Origin: Schizochytrium sp. CCTCC M209059
Taxonomy: Eukaryota > Sar > Bigyra > Thraustochytrida > Thraustochytriidae
NCBI GenBank assembly: GCA_000818945.1
Contig: KN805391.1
Coordinates: 446,019-510,018 of the forward strand
Direction of reading: 5' to 3'
DNA: 64,000 bases
Made by a program: the position numbers and the translations under genes. Within the stretch, counting starts at the first letter, position 1. Every line of letters starts with the position of its first letter. The notes beneath the pieces are model-generated. The model had not been told where the DNA came from. It searched no databases and was given only the letters and a program-made list of their open reading frames with translations. This document shows positions 54,469 through 63,907 of this stretch, one piece after another.

Positions 54469-56060
54469 GATCGCGATGTGGATATTCTACTACGTTTATG
54501 CGCGGAGTCTCCACCCGCCGCCGAAGCGCGCGCGCGTGTTGCCGCTTTCTCGCGACTCCGTCTCGCCCGTCGAGCCGGTCAAGCTGCCGCGTCGTGCCGT
54601 GCAAGATTGCAGCCACACACCACCACCACGTCGCCGCCGCCGACGACGACAACAACAACAACGCCGCTGGACGAGCCTCTGCGCGCTCGGGATGCCGGCC
54701 AGGCGCACGAGAGAAGTCCCGCGCTCCAGCGGCGGAGAAGAGGCGCCCCGCGATGCGTCTTTGGTGACGACGGTCTGCGCTGCGCCGCGCTACTCTGCAC
54801 TGCATCGCACCGACTGTGTGAGTTGATATGCGCAAGCAAGGCCAAGGGCGCCAGGACGGTGTCCGGTGACCGACCTCTGGCAAGAGCACGACTCCCGCCG
54901 ATCTCGTTGTCTGCGCCGGCCTTGCTTTGGGACGCGGAGATGGCCGCCTCCAGCGATCGGCCGGCAGACCAGCGGCCTCGACAATCTGCTCGATGATCGT
55001 TGTAGAGAAGCTGACATGCGATGGTCGATAATCGGCGAAGAGCCCCGCTCGCCCCGCGCACCATGGACTCTGCAGCTGAGGGAGCTTAAGATCTCGAATG
55101 ATCATGAGGATGACGCAAGGTTTGCTGCGATGGCTTGCGAATGGCGTCCATCATGGTTCGGACTGCTGGTTCCCTTCTCCGGAATCTGGCAGACTTTTGC
55201 GGGACGACGGGATGACGCGACGAAAAAAGAGATAGGCCTAGGCTGAGGCTAGTAAGTCAACTTTCCTTTCCTTTCCTTTCCTTTGCCTTCACCTCTAGCC
55301 TAGGCCTAGGCCTAGCAAAGACGATGACGATGACGATGACGATGAGAGTGACGTGCCAGCAAGTATATCGTCATTTCTTCGCCATTTTATCTCGTCTTTT
55401 CCATCACCGCCAAGATCCGCAAACCACCCTCGTCATTTCGACGGCGACTTTCACTCCACCACAGCATGCATGCCTTCTCCTTCCCTGCACTTCGTCCAGG
55501 CTTCAGACTCTGGCAGACCTCCCGCCATCAACGCCCGGCCGCACCAGAGGCAGCTGCAGCAATGGCGCCTTCCTTCTCCTCGGCTCCGAGTCCCCGAGAG
55601 AGTCCCCTTCGGAGGCGCCGCGCGAGTCCCCTCCCTCCCTCTCCTCACACATATATATACGTATACGTATACTGCCTACGCAGGGAGACGAGACGCGCTA
55701 CATAGATAGAACTGGAACAGACCAGGCGCGGTCCCGGCGCGGCCCCTCGCTCCGGCGGAGAGGCGAGGCTCGCAGACGGGGCCGAGCCCGCGCAGGGCGG
55801 GAGGCGGCGGCAGTCCCCCTCCCCCGCTCGCAGGCGCGGCGGAGCGTGCAGAGCGGCGCAGAGCGGCGCAGAGCGGCGCAGAGCGGCGCAGAGCGGCGCA
55901 GAGCGGCGGAGAAGCGGCGGAGAAGCGGCGCATTCCGCATTGCCGCAGCCCATCGCAAGCAACTTCTCCGCGCGAGTCCTCGCTCGCGGCGGCGGCGGCG
56001 GCGGCCGCAGCGCCGCGCGGGGCGCGAGCGCGAGCGAGCCCGAGGCGTGCGCTTAACGGG
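54469..56060. other. Divergent region between UXS1 and the CHAT-STAND-SH2 gene
   Basis: No gene is supported over about 1.6 kb. Features are TTTCC units near 55260-55285, CTAGGCCTAGG sites near 55233 and 55303, GACGAT units at 55320-55347, TATATACGTATACG near 55651-55671 and the GAGCGGCGCA repeat. The right-hand 300 bases are extremely GC-rich and likely the leader of the downstream gene. Confidence 0.55.
55851..55930 (+). repeat. GAGCGGCGCA tandem repeat
   Basis: Five GAGCGGCGCA units run 55851-55900, then GAGCGGCGGA and GAAGCGGCGG variants continue to about 55930. It lies about 130-210 bases before the ATG at 56061. Confidence 0.88.
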
Positions 56061-58967
56061 ATGTACGCGCACGCAGACGCGGAGGCGGACGCGGAGGCGG
56101 TCGCCGCGGTGCCGTCGACGCCGACGCCGGCGCCGAAGGCGATGTCGTCGTGGATGATGGCCGACAAGAAGGAGGGCGAAGACGAGGACGAGGACGAGGA
56201 CGAGGAGGACGAGGAGGGCCCGCCGCAGCTCTTTGCGTTTCTGTACGCGTCGCCGCTGACGCAGCGGGGCCAGGACGGGAGCTCGGAGGAGACCGCCGAG
56301 GAGGAGGAAGTCGAGGGCCTCGATGTGATCCGCGAGGCCGAAGACCTCAAGCACATGTTCGAGGATAAAGGCCAGGCGCTCTCGATCAGGGTCGAGGCCG
56401 CGACGCGAGAGTCCCTGCGACGCACGCTGCAAGCCAAGGGCGTAAAGTGCGCCGCCGAGGTCCTCCACTTTACGTGTCACGGGCTCCCCGACGGCTTCCT
56501 TGCGCTCGAAGACAGCGCCGGTCAGCTCGACAGGCTGAGCGCCTCCGACCTCGAGGCCATGCTCGACAGAGACCGCATGCCCGATGTTGTCTTTGTGAGC
56601 GCCTGCTTTTCGCATCCCATTGGTGACATTTTTGTTCAGGCTGGCGTCAAGCACGTTGTGGCCGTGCGAAGAGACTCGAGAGTCGCGGATCAGGTGGGCA
56701 GAGACTTTGCCAAATTCTTTTATGAGCGTCTTGTGTCTGGAGACACGGTGCAAAATGCATTCGATTACGCCCAACAGTGTATTCAGCTCACGCCCGGAAA
56801 AGACGACGCGTGGCGGACACGTCAAGAAAAAAAGTTTCTTCTTTTACCAAAGCAGGGCGTCGACCACGCGGTCCCCGTCTTTGACCCGGGGCGAGTCGGA
56901 GAGGTTCGGGACGAGACGCCGCCGCCGACTATAAATTCGTGTCGTCGTATCACGAGTCGTGCCATCGGGCGCAAGGTGATAACGCAGCGTATCGTTCAAG
57001 TGTTGGCAGCACAGTCTATGCCATCTGCGCAGCCGCGCCAATCTGCGCCCCCGCGCTGGCTTACCATCTGCGGCGCCGAGGGCATTGGCAAGACGACTTG
57101 CGCTATCGCGGCGTGCAACTTTCTCAGCAAACGAAGACATTGCAAGGGCGTCTGCTATGTACCTCTTGTAAGAGATTCTGGTGGAAGAGGCGTGCTACGG
57201 GGCGGCAGCGAAGCGCGGGCGACTTTGGTCGAGGCCTTTTGCACGAGCGGCCCGAGAGCCCTCTGCGCCGCAGGTTCAGAACCTGCTCTTTTTGCAGGTC
57301 TCAACGCCATCACCAGTGAATACGAAGCGTACCCAGGTATTCTCATCGTCCTTCTCGACGGTTGTGAGCAGTGGGCAGGGAGGGACCGCTCAGCGGCATC
57401 ATGGACGGCGCTCGCGGGATTCATACGCGACCTTTTGGTCGCGTGTCCGCACGTGGCAGTGCTATGTACGAGTCGCAATGCAATCAGCTCCGAGAGTCCG
57501 TCTGCGGGCGTGCCTGCGTTATCTTCGTTTCCTAGCGCAAGCGTTTGGAATGCCAGTGCTCAGGGAGTTACAGGGAGCTTGGCCGATGCTGCTCTTGAGG
57601 AATCTGTTTTGGAAGTGAGCGAGCTCAGCGCACAACACGCTGCGCAGCTTCTTTTGCATCTGAGCCCTCGATCGCTGACTGAGGTTGAGGTAATGGATGG
57701 AGTGGCGGGCGGACACTTTGCAAAACTTAGCAGTCGTCAACGACTCCAGGTGCTCGCCAGTCATCGTGTCGTGCGTGAATGTCGGGGCCATCCCATTGTA
57801 ATTGGGCAAGTTGCGGAAAACTTACACAGCCAGCATCTTCATGATTTGTCGAACTTCGCGCGAGGTGCCGCGCGTGCCTTTTTTGGTACCGATCTTACGT
57901 CGCCAATGCGACCTGCTGTCCCGATGGCGCCTTCTTCAAGCGTGCGAACACAGACGCCCTCTACGCCAAGCATGCAAGTGCAGACGCCCTCTGCGTCAAG
58001 CATGCAAGTGCAGACGCCCTCTGCAGCACCGTCTCTTCTCGCATCTCGAAACATGGCTGTGCCGAACTCCGCGCTTGGCCGCGACGCTGTCAACGTGGGT
58101 GGCTTTGCGGGACCTTCTACGAGCTGCTTGCAGGCCCGGTTCGGCGTGCCGACGACGTCCTCGTCGTCGTTTGGATCGACGCAGTCGTCTACTTTTTCAA
58201 CTGTGTCGGCCTCTTCGGACGAGGACTGGGCTCGTTCATTGGTGAAAACTGCCTGTGCTCGAATCTCCGTGCTCGTCCGACCCGACGATGCGGACGCACA
58301 GTGGTCCGCCGTTCTCAAATCGACCGAGGAGATTCTGCCCGAGGCGCTGTACAAATATCCAAGTATCAATCGCAAGTTTTCCGAACGGGACCTCGCGCGC
58401 CTACGCGCTGTGTATGAACGAATTGCTGGGTCCGGCCAAGGTCGCGCGCAAAAGCCTGTCCGGGATATTGTCAAGGCCTTTGCAGCCTGGCTTGAGTCCT
58501 CAACAGCCTCGCTTTTGAGCAACAGTGAGTACTGGAATCAGGGTGTCATCTTTGGGCTCGTCTCCAAAGAGGAGGTCAACGAGATACTCTTGTCTCGGTC
58601 CTCGGGGACGTTTCTCATTCGAATAAGTGAATCTGTTCCAGGTAATTTGGCCGTGGCCTACGTGGTGGCAGCGCCATGCGGCACGTCTCGTCGCGTTGTG
58701 CACTCATTGGTTGTACCCGGGCGTGATGGGGGCGTCTCGCTCGAGTTCAGAAATGGGCGCAAGCGCTTCGAGTCCCTCGGGGCCTTTCTGCTTGCGCACG
58801 ACATTTTTTGCCACCTTTGGCCGGACAGAAACAAGAAAGAGGTTTTGCAAGCGGTCTTTTCGTCGATGGCGGTATCGTCAGCAGCAACATCATTTTCGGC
58901 CTCGCATGGGCGACTGCCCTCGGCTTCGGCCTTGAATTCTTCGCGGTCGCTTGCTTCGGTTTCATGA
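56061..58967 (+). CDS. CHAT protease-like, NB-ARC-like ATPase and STAT-type SH2 fusion
   Basis: The frame gives 968 residues; Met28 is an alternative start. An acidic leader precedes a CHAT (caspase-like) domain, about 54-240, with VLHFTCHG (His140) and VVFVSACFS (Cys182), the expected dyad. A STAND-type ATPase follows: P-loop GAEGIGKTT at 338-346, Walker B ILIVLLDG with Asp433, CTSR with Arg472 and a GLPL-like GHPIVIGQV. A Ser/Thr/Pro linker with a 30-base repeat follows. From residue 824, YWNQGVIFGLVSKEEV and GTFLIRISES with the phosphotyrosine-binding Arg854 match SH2, nearest the STAT type, and LWPDRNKKEV fits the STAT end. Similar CHAT proteins are proteases in death or defence pathways. 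Sensor-activated proteolysis with phosphotyrosine reading is inferred. Confidence 0.88.
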   Translation: MYAHADAEADAEAVAAVPSTPTPAPKAMSSWMMADKKEGEDEDEDEDEEDEEGPPQLFAFLYASPLTQRGQDGSSEETAEEEEVEGLDVIREAEDLKHMFEDKGQALSIRVEAATRESLRRTLQAKGVKCAAEVLHFTCHGLPDGFLALEDSAGQLDRLSASDLEAMLDRDRMPDVVFVSACFSHPIGDIFVQAGVKHVVAVRRDSRVADQVGRDFAKFFYERLVSGDTVQNAFDYAQQCIQLTPGKDDAWRTRQEKKFLLLPKQGVDHAVPVFDPGRVGEVRDETPPPTINSCRRITSRAIGRKVITQRIVQVLAAQSMPSAQPRQSAPPRWLTICGAEGIGKTTCAIAACNFLSKRRHCKGVCYVPLVRDSGGRGVLRGGSEARATLVEAFCTSGPRALCAAGSEPALFAGLNAITSEYEAYPGILIVLLDGCEQWAGRDRSAASWTALAGFIRDLLVACPHVAVLCTSRNAISSESPSAGVPALSSFPSASVWNASAQGVTGSLADAALEESVLEVSELSAQHAAQLLLHLSPRSLTEVEVMDGVAGGHFAKLSSRQRLQVLASHRVVRECRGHPIVIGQVAENLHSQHLHDLSNFARGAARAFFGTDLTSPMRPAVPMAPSSSVRTQTPSTPSMQVQTPSASSMQVQTPSAAPSLLASRNMAVPNSALGRDAVNVGGFAGPSTSCLQARFGVPTTSSSSFGSTQSSTFSTVSASSDEDWARSLVKTACARISVLVRPDDADAQWSAVLKSTEEILPEALYKYPSINRKFSERDLARLRAVYERIAGSGQGRAQKPVRDIVKAFAAWLESSTASLLSNSEYWNQGVIFGLVSKEEVNEILLSRSSGTFLIRISESVPGNLAVAYVVAAPCGTSRRVVHSLVVPGRDGGVSLEFRNGRKRFESLGAFLLAHDIFCHLWPDRNKKEVLQAVFSSMAVSSAATSFSASHGRLPSASALNSSRSLASVS
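57951..58030 (+). repeat. 30-bp coding repeat in the ATPase-SH2 linker
   Basis: CAGACGCCCTCT starts units at 57951, 57981 and 58011; each ends with AAGCATGCAAGTG except the last, which is partial. It encodes Gln-Thr-Pro-Ser-x-x-Ser-Met-Gln-Val in frame. Confidence 0.88.
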
Positions 58968-59541
58968 TGATGATGATGAATACTACGACCATTCAAGTCA
59001 GCAAGAGGCTTACGGATTGGCTTGCGGGTTGGTGGAGGCAAAATGCAAAAAAAGGGACGATGGTGTTGTGAGAGGAGAGATCTGACTTGACTAATGTATT
59101 GACTAAAAGGTGTCCACGCCCGACAACAATGGGTGCGGTAAGCGGTGCGGCGACGAAGTGAGAGAGTGCTGCGAGCTGCATGATTGGGCATCCGTTAGTT
59201 CGTATCCTCGAAACAAAAGGAGGGGACAAAATTGTATGAAGCGATGAAGCGGAAAACAGTGAAGGCACCCCGCCTCGTTTGTGGCCGCCACGAAGCAAGA
59301 TGAAGCGAAAGAAGAAGATGAAGGATGATTTTTTTTTTTTTGAAACTGCGATGTGAGTGTGTGTCTTCCTCGTAAAATGTGTGGGTCTTGAGACAGACGT
59401 CTGTTCGTTCGTTCGTTTGTCCGTCCGTCATACAGGGTTGATTGATTGATTAATTGATTGATTGCGTGGTTGATTGTGATCACGGCTGCAACAACAAGCT
59501 TGACCGCCAACGTGGCAAGAAGATATTCTTACAACTTGCGG

Positions 59542-59576
<35 letters not shown>

Positions 59577-59635
59577 CCAGTGTAGCTAGCAGCTCGTTTT
59601 TTTTGTTTCAACGAAAACTTACCGGCATCACATTT
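58968..59635. other. Convergent region between CHAT-STAND-SH2 and WDHD1 genes
   Basis: No gene. Simple repeats are GTTC/GTCC units at 59402-59428, TTGA units at 59436-59463 and GGCA units at 59543-59575. A T-run of 12 is near 59330-59341. Confidence 0.6.
59543..59575 (+). repeat. GGCA tetranucleotide repeat
   Basis: About eight GGCA units run just beyond the end of the WDHD1 coding region. One of many tetranucleotide repeats between genes in this window. Confidence 0.88.
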
Positions 59636-62600
59636 CTACAACCGGCGACGTTTCGACGCACTCGTTGGCTTCTTTGGCTTGGTCGAGAGAGCTTCTTGCG
59701 TAAATGTGGACTGACGGTTGAGCTTGGGAGTGAGAACCGGAGCCTTATTAAAGGCGGACATGATGCTCTGGCCATTCGCACTAGTTTCCGTATTCTCCGA
59801 GGCCTTCTTGGAAAGAGCAAAGGGATTCCGCTTCTTTTTCATCTGCGTTGAAGGCGAGGACGTCTCGCTCGCGAGCACGGGCGGATCCGAAGTTGCCTCT
59901 GACGGTCCAGGAGAGCTCGCGACACTCGCGGACGAGGCGTTGACGCGGTGTTTGATCTTGGACCTGCGATCGTCCTCATAGCTAGCCTCGCTGCGAAGAT
60001 CATCCTCACTGTCAGAGGGTTCCTGGATCGAAAGTGTGCGGAGCGCAGAGGCCGGGGCCTGAGCAGCAAGGCGTTTACGCATTTTGTTCACAGGCGTCCG
60101 CCGTTGTCGCTGGCGCGTCTCTGTGGGCTCGACGACGCCAAAATCGGCATCGTCCCCAGACATATCATCGTCTTCTTCGCCATCCTCATCCGATGACGAG
60201 GCGTCGTCGCCATCATCTTCGGCCAGAAGGGCAGCTTGCTCGCGAATAGCAATAAGTCGCTCGATGCGTTGGAGCAGAGTGAGGTCAGCGCCAGCCTGCT
60301 GAGCTTGCTGGTGCGCAATCTGGAGCGAGCGGTCAAGACGAAGACGCTTGACAAGGCCAAAGGCTCGTGCGCTGCGATTGAGCTTGACTGCAAGGATCAT
60401 ATGCTTGAGCACGCCGGCGTCGAGCTGGGCCTCGGCCTCGAGCAGCTTCTGGTCGCCAAGACGGAGGGCATCCACGTCTGCCGTAGTGTCTGGAATCGCC
60501 TTTGCGACCCACTTGAGCTGCTCCAGCACAAGGTGAGAGCGCACCGTCTCCTCCTCGAGCTTGTATTTGAGGCTTCCTGTAGACAAGTTGAGCCCAGCAA
60601 GGGGGACGGAAAGGTCGAACGATGTAAGTACCGGTCGCGGGAAAATTTCCGGGAAGCCGGCATGAGCACCCTTGCCCTTGAGCAAGATTCCATTAAGTTT
60701 GCCAAGCTGAATGCTCACAGGCCAGAGCACGTCATGCTTGGAGCGTCGCAGCGTGTTTTCGTCCAGGACCGGGACCCAATTCCAGGCAACTGCCTTGGAT
60801 AGGACCATGAGCATGCCCTTGGAGTCCATGCAGGCGGGCATGAAACCCATGGATTTATCACAAAGACCGACCCATTTGAGCGGCTTGGGCTCCCCATGGG
60901 GCATGGGCAGACGTCCACTGGCCGCAATGCTCGTAATTCCGCCTCCGGCCGCGCCCTCAACGCCCACATCGATGAGCTGGAAACCTATATGCTGCGTGCC
61001 ATCCGCGCTCGGGGCACCCGTGTGGTAAACCACGAACAAAAAGACGCCGGCGCCCGACATGGAGAGAATGGGACCAGGGAGCACGAGAGGGGCCTCCTGG
61101 AGACCACTGGGGCGGAAGATTCGCAAGGTACGCCGGTTCGTAGCCACCGCTGCGAAAGATGCGCCAGCAGCCACGGCGCGCGCCTTCTCGCTCACCGGCA
61201 GCCTGGCGGTCCAGTCCGCATTATTGGAGCGCGAATCGAACGACTTGTAAAACAATGTCGAGCATGTACCGTAGCGTGCCTCCATGCGGTCTGCCAGCGT
61301 CGAATTCTTTGACGTGGCACCGCCCAGTAACTTTTCAGGAGCCACACCAGCGGCGTCAGCTTGCTCGGCAAGATCCATATACGTCTGGAGGAGACCGTGC
61401 TCGCTTTGCCTTGCGCGAAGCTCCTCCTGCATGTCGTCCTCGGGAAGACCGGGGTCCCAGTCCGTATCATCACCATTCTTTCTCGAGGTCGCAGATGCGG
61501 GGCCCTTGGAAGGGTCGTTGCTCGAGCTTCCGTAGGGCTGGGCGAGTGAGCCACTGTTCGCTTCTCCGAGCTCACCTGGCGTGGCAAAGAGAGCGCCGCT
61601 CTCTCCAAGGGCAGCCATGGTGAACCCATAATGATCAGAGAAGCGTACGCGGCGATGATCAACTGTGTTGGCAAAGTCAATCTCGACCGAGTTATGCGTT
61701 TCTTCCGTGCGAAGGGTGACGCTTCCTACCGAGTTCCAAGCGAGAAATCTGCGCTCCTCCGAGTCGGGCGTTGCACCCGGCATGAGAACGCCTTGTCTCT
61801 GGAATTGCGCCGGCTGAGCGTCCTCGATGGCACGCTTGATGCGGGCATCGAGCTGTTGGCTGGAGACAAGCCCCCCTGCGCTTGTGGGTCCGCCGTAGAG
61901 GCCGGTTCCTTCATCTTGGTCATCGAGGTCGTCGTTCATGTCGAGCTCATCTCCCATGTGATGATCATCGCCATCGACGCTGTCTGCATCGCCAGCTTCA
62001 TTGTTTCCATCGATGTTGTCCTCGCCGTCTTCTTGACTGGAAGCGTGCTTTTCAGAATCTTTCCCTTCCGCGTTGTCCGCAGTTTGTTCCCTGTCGCCCG
62101 AAATTGACTTTTCAGACTCGATTCGGGTGCCGGGCTCTTTAGAGGAAGTAGAAGAAGAAGAAGTCGGGGTGTTTAGCGCGTCATCGAGACCCTCGGGAAT
62201 GAGGCTGGCAAACCAGTGCACATTACCATCCATGGAAAGCGCGAGAGCCCCGCGACGGCGCGACGGCCAGACGATACGCTGTACAGGGCTAGCGTATTGG
62301 TTCGCAATAGACGAAAGGTCAAATTTATCAAGACGCGTGCCTGCATCGGCGTTCTTACGGGTGTCGAGGAGACGAATCTCGCCTCGCGCGTTGGCAAAAA
62401 GCAGGTAGACACCATTCGGAGACCATGCCAACGCGGTGGGAACGGTCTCCTTCTTGGCGCTTCCGGAGGCCCCACACGGTGCCATAATCTTTTGAGACCA
62501 CGTATCACGCGACAATAGAATGATACCTTCGGCCGCTGTGAGCGCGAGCACCTTTCCGGAGGTTTCCCAGGCGAGCTGCACGGGCTCAGTCTTGTCGGGA

Positions 62601-63907
62601 TCCTCGACAGTATCAGCCAAAGTGGTGCCGCGTGCAAGCTTTTTCAGCGCCTTGCTGTCGGGCACGGACCAAATGATGACCTGACCGTTTGTGGCTGCGG
62701 AAGCCAAAAGATCCCCTTGTGGAGCCCATGAAAGAGCTTTGACGGCGGCCGAGTGACCCTTGAGCTCTTTGAATGCAGCAGGCTTTGCTAGTTCGATGAC
62801 GCGAATTACATTTTCGTCCAGAGCAACAGCAAGGTGTTCGCCATTGGGGCTAAAGGCGACATCGCGGACTGGACCCGGCGCGCGGTGCAGCAGTTCCTTG
62901 AGCTCGCCAGAGGGTGAGCGAACAAGACGCACCTGGCCGTTTTTGGCCCCGCAGGCGACGAGGTCGCCTGCAGGATGCACGTCGACGCAGAGGGCGTCTT
63001 CGATCTCTACAAGATCCTTTTCGACTTCGCGCTTATTGACGTCGAGCAGACGTACGCCGAGCGAGCCCGCGGCAAAGGCGTGCGAGGCGTCCGCGCTCAC
63101 TGCAAGACCTGCGCGGCCGGGCGGGAGGACAACTCGCGAAACGTGCGCTAGTTGCTTGTCCGAAGGCTCACCAAAGATGGCGCCGCCCTTTGCCTCGCGA
63201 GAGCTTTCCATGTCCTCCCCGATGTCTAGCGTCTCCAAAATATCGGCATCCTCATCGTTGCTGGCGGAGTTGCTCTTGTTGTTTGGGCTTTGCACGGTGG
63301 TTTCCGGCTGCGTCTTGTTCATCTCTCTGCCAATATGGTCGCTCTCCTCGTTATCGTCCTGGCTCTGCGACATTTCGAGGGCGTCATCTGCGTCGAGCTC
63401 CTGCTGCATGGCGAGCATCTCAGCATCGTCGTCATCGTCATCGTCATCGGCGTTACCATCGCCGTGGACGACGTTAGAACTGATTGACTCGGTGCGATTG
63501 TTGGCTTCGTCTTTATTTCCGTCGTTACTGCTCTGTTGCTGTGTCTTCTTGTCCGCGTCGCTCTTGGTCTTGGCTACAGTTACAAGGTTCTCATCCTCGT
63601 CGTCAATCTCGTCATCATCGCCTTGGCTCTGGGACGCAAGGACCTGCTGCGTGGCCTCCATCGAGGTATCCTCGAGGTCCATTGCATGCATGCTGTTTTG
63701 CGTTTCCTCAAGCAGGGTGTCCGGGATGGCTGAGGCGTCTTGGGACGCCTCAACGGCGTCTTGTGACTCCGGGATCGCCGCGTCCTGCACCTCTGTCGGC
63801 GCGAGATCGGTGGCCTCCTTGACGTTGGTCTGCGAGGCTGCTCGCACGTCTGGGTCGAGCGTCGCCGCGGACCCGACAGAGAGCTCGTCGTCGTTGTGCT
63901 CAACCAT
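59636..63907 (-). CDS. WDHD1: WDHD1/Ctf4 (AND-1) replisome adaptor
   Basis: ATG 63907 gives 1423 residues; the frame runs further up but has no ATG. An acidic Glu/Asp leader of about 240 residues is unusual and precedes WD repeats, about 250-570 (DVAFSPNGEHLAVALDENVI, ALSWAPQGDLLASAATNG). After an acidic linker comes the Ctf4/Mcl1 middle domain, about 698-1090 (RQGVLMPGATPDSEERRFLAWNS in two parts, then VRFSDHYGFTMAALGESGALF). The C-terminal helical part ends near 1220, followed by an acidic then basic tail. Ctf4/WDHD1 trimers tether the CMG helicase to polymerase alpha. No HMG box is visible, unlike vertebrate WDHD1. The gene body ends well within this window; its promoter is at the right edge. 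Confidence 0.93.
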   Translation of the reverse strand: MVEHNDDELSVGSAATLDPDVRAASQTNVKEATDLAPTEVQDAAIPESQDAVEASQDASAIPDTLLEETQNSMHAMDLEDTSMEATQQVLASQSQGDDDEIDDEDENLVTVAKTKSDADKKTQQQSSNDGNKDEANNRTESISSNVVHGDGNADDDDDDDDAEMLAMQQELDADDALEMSQSQDDNEESDHIGREMNKTQPETTVQSPNNKSNSASNDEDADILETLDIGEDMESSREAKGGAIFGEPSDKQLAHVSRVVLPPGRAGLAVSADASHAFAAGSLGVRLLDVNKREVEKDLVEIEDALCVDVHPAGDLVACGAKNGQVRLVRSPSGELKELLHRAPGPVRDVAFSPNGEHLAVALDENVIRVIELAKPAAFKELKGHSAAVKALSWAPQGDLLASAATNGQVIIWSVPDSKALKKLARGTTLADTVEDPDKTEPVQLAWETSGKVLALTAAEGIILLSRDTWSQKIMAPCGASGSAKKETVPTALAWSPNGVYLLFANARGEIRLLDTRKNADAGTRLDKFDLSSIANQYASPVQRIVWPSRRRGALALSMDGNVHWFASLIPEGLDDALNTPTSSSSTSSKEPGTRIESEKSISGDREQTADNAEGKDSEKHASSQEDGEDNIDGNNEAGDADSVDGDDHHMGDELDMNDDLDDQDEGTGLYGGPTSAGGLVSSQQLDARIKRAIEDAQPAQFQRQGVLMPGATPDSEERRFLAWNSVGSVTLRTEETHNSVEIDFANTVDHRRVRFSDHYGFTMAALGESGALFATPGELGEANSGSLAQPYGSSSNDPSKGPASATSRKNGDDTDWDPGLPEDDMQEELRARQSEHGLLQTYMDLAEQADAAGVAPEKLLGGATSKNSTLADRMEARYGTCSTLFYKSFDSRSNNADWTARLPVSEKARAVAAGASFAAVATNRRTLRIFRPSGLQEAPLVLPGPILSMSGAGVFLFVVYHTGAPSADGTQHIGFQLIDVGVEGAAGGGITSIAASGRLPMPHGEPKPLKWVGLCDKSMGFMPACMDSKGMLMVLSKAVAWNWVPVLDENTLRRSKHDVLWPVSIQLGKLNGILLKGKGAHAGFPEIFPRPVLTSFDLSVPLAGLNLSTGSLKYKLEEETVRSHLVLEQLKWVAKAIPDTTADVDALRLGDQKLLEAEAQLDAGVLKHMILAVKLNRSARAFGLVKRLRLDRSLQIAHQQAQQAGADLTLLQRIERLIAIREQAALLAEDDGDDASSSDEDGEEDDDMSGDDADFGVVEPTETRQRQRRTPVNKMRKRLAAQAPASALRTLSIQEPSDSEDDLRSEASYEDDRRSKIKHRVNASSASVASSPGPSEATSDPPVLASETSSPSTQMKKKRNPFALSKKASENTETSANGQSIMSAFNKAPVLTPKLNRQSTFTQEALSTKPKKPTSASKRRRL

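Noticed and set aside
59543..59575. Short evenly spaced repeats as a CRISPR-like array
   Set aside because: These are simple tetranucleotide repeats without spacers, in a eukaryotic genome.
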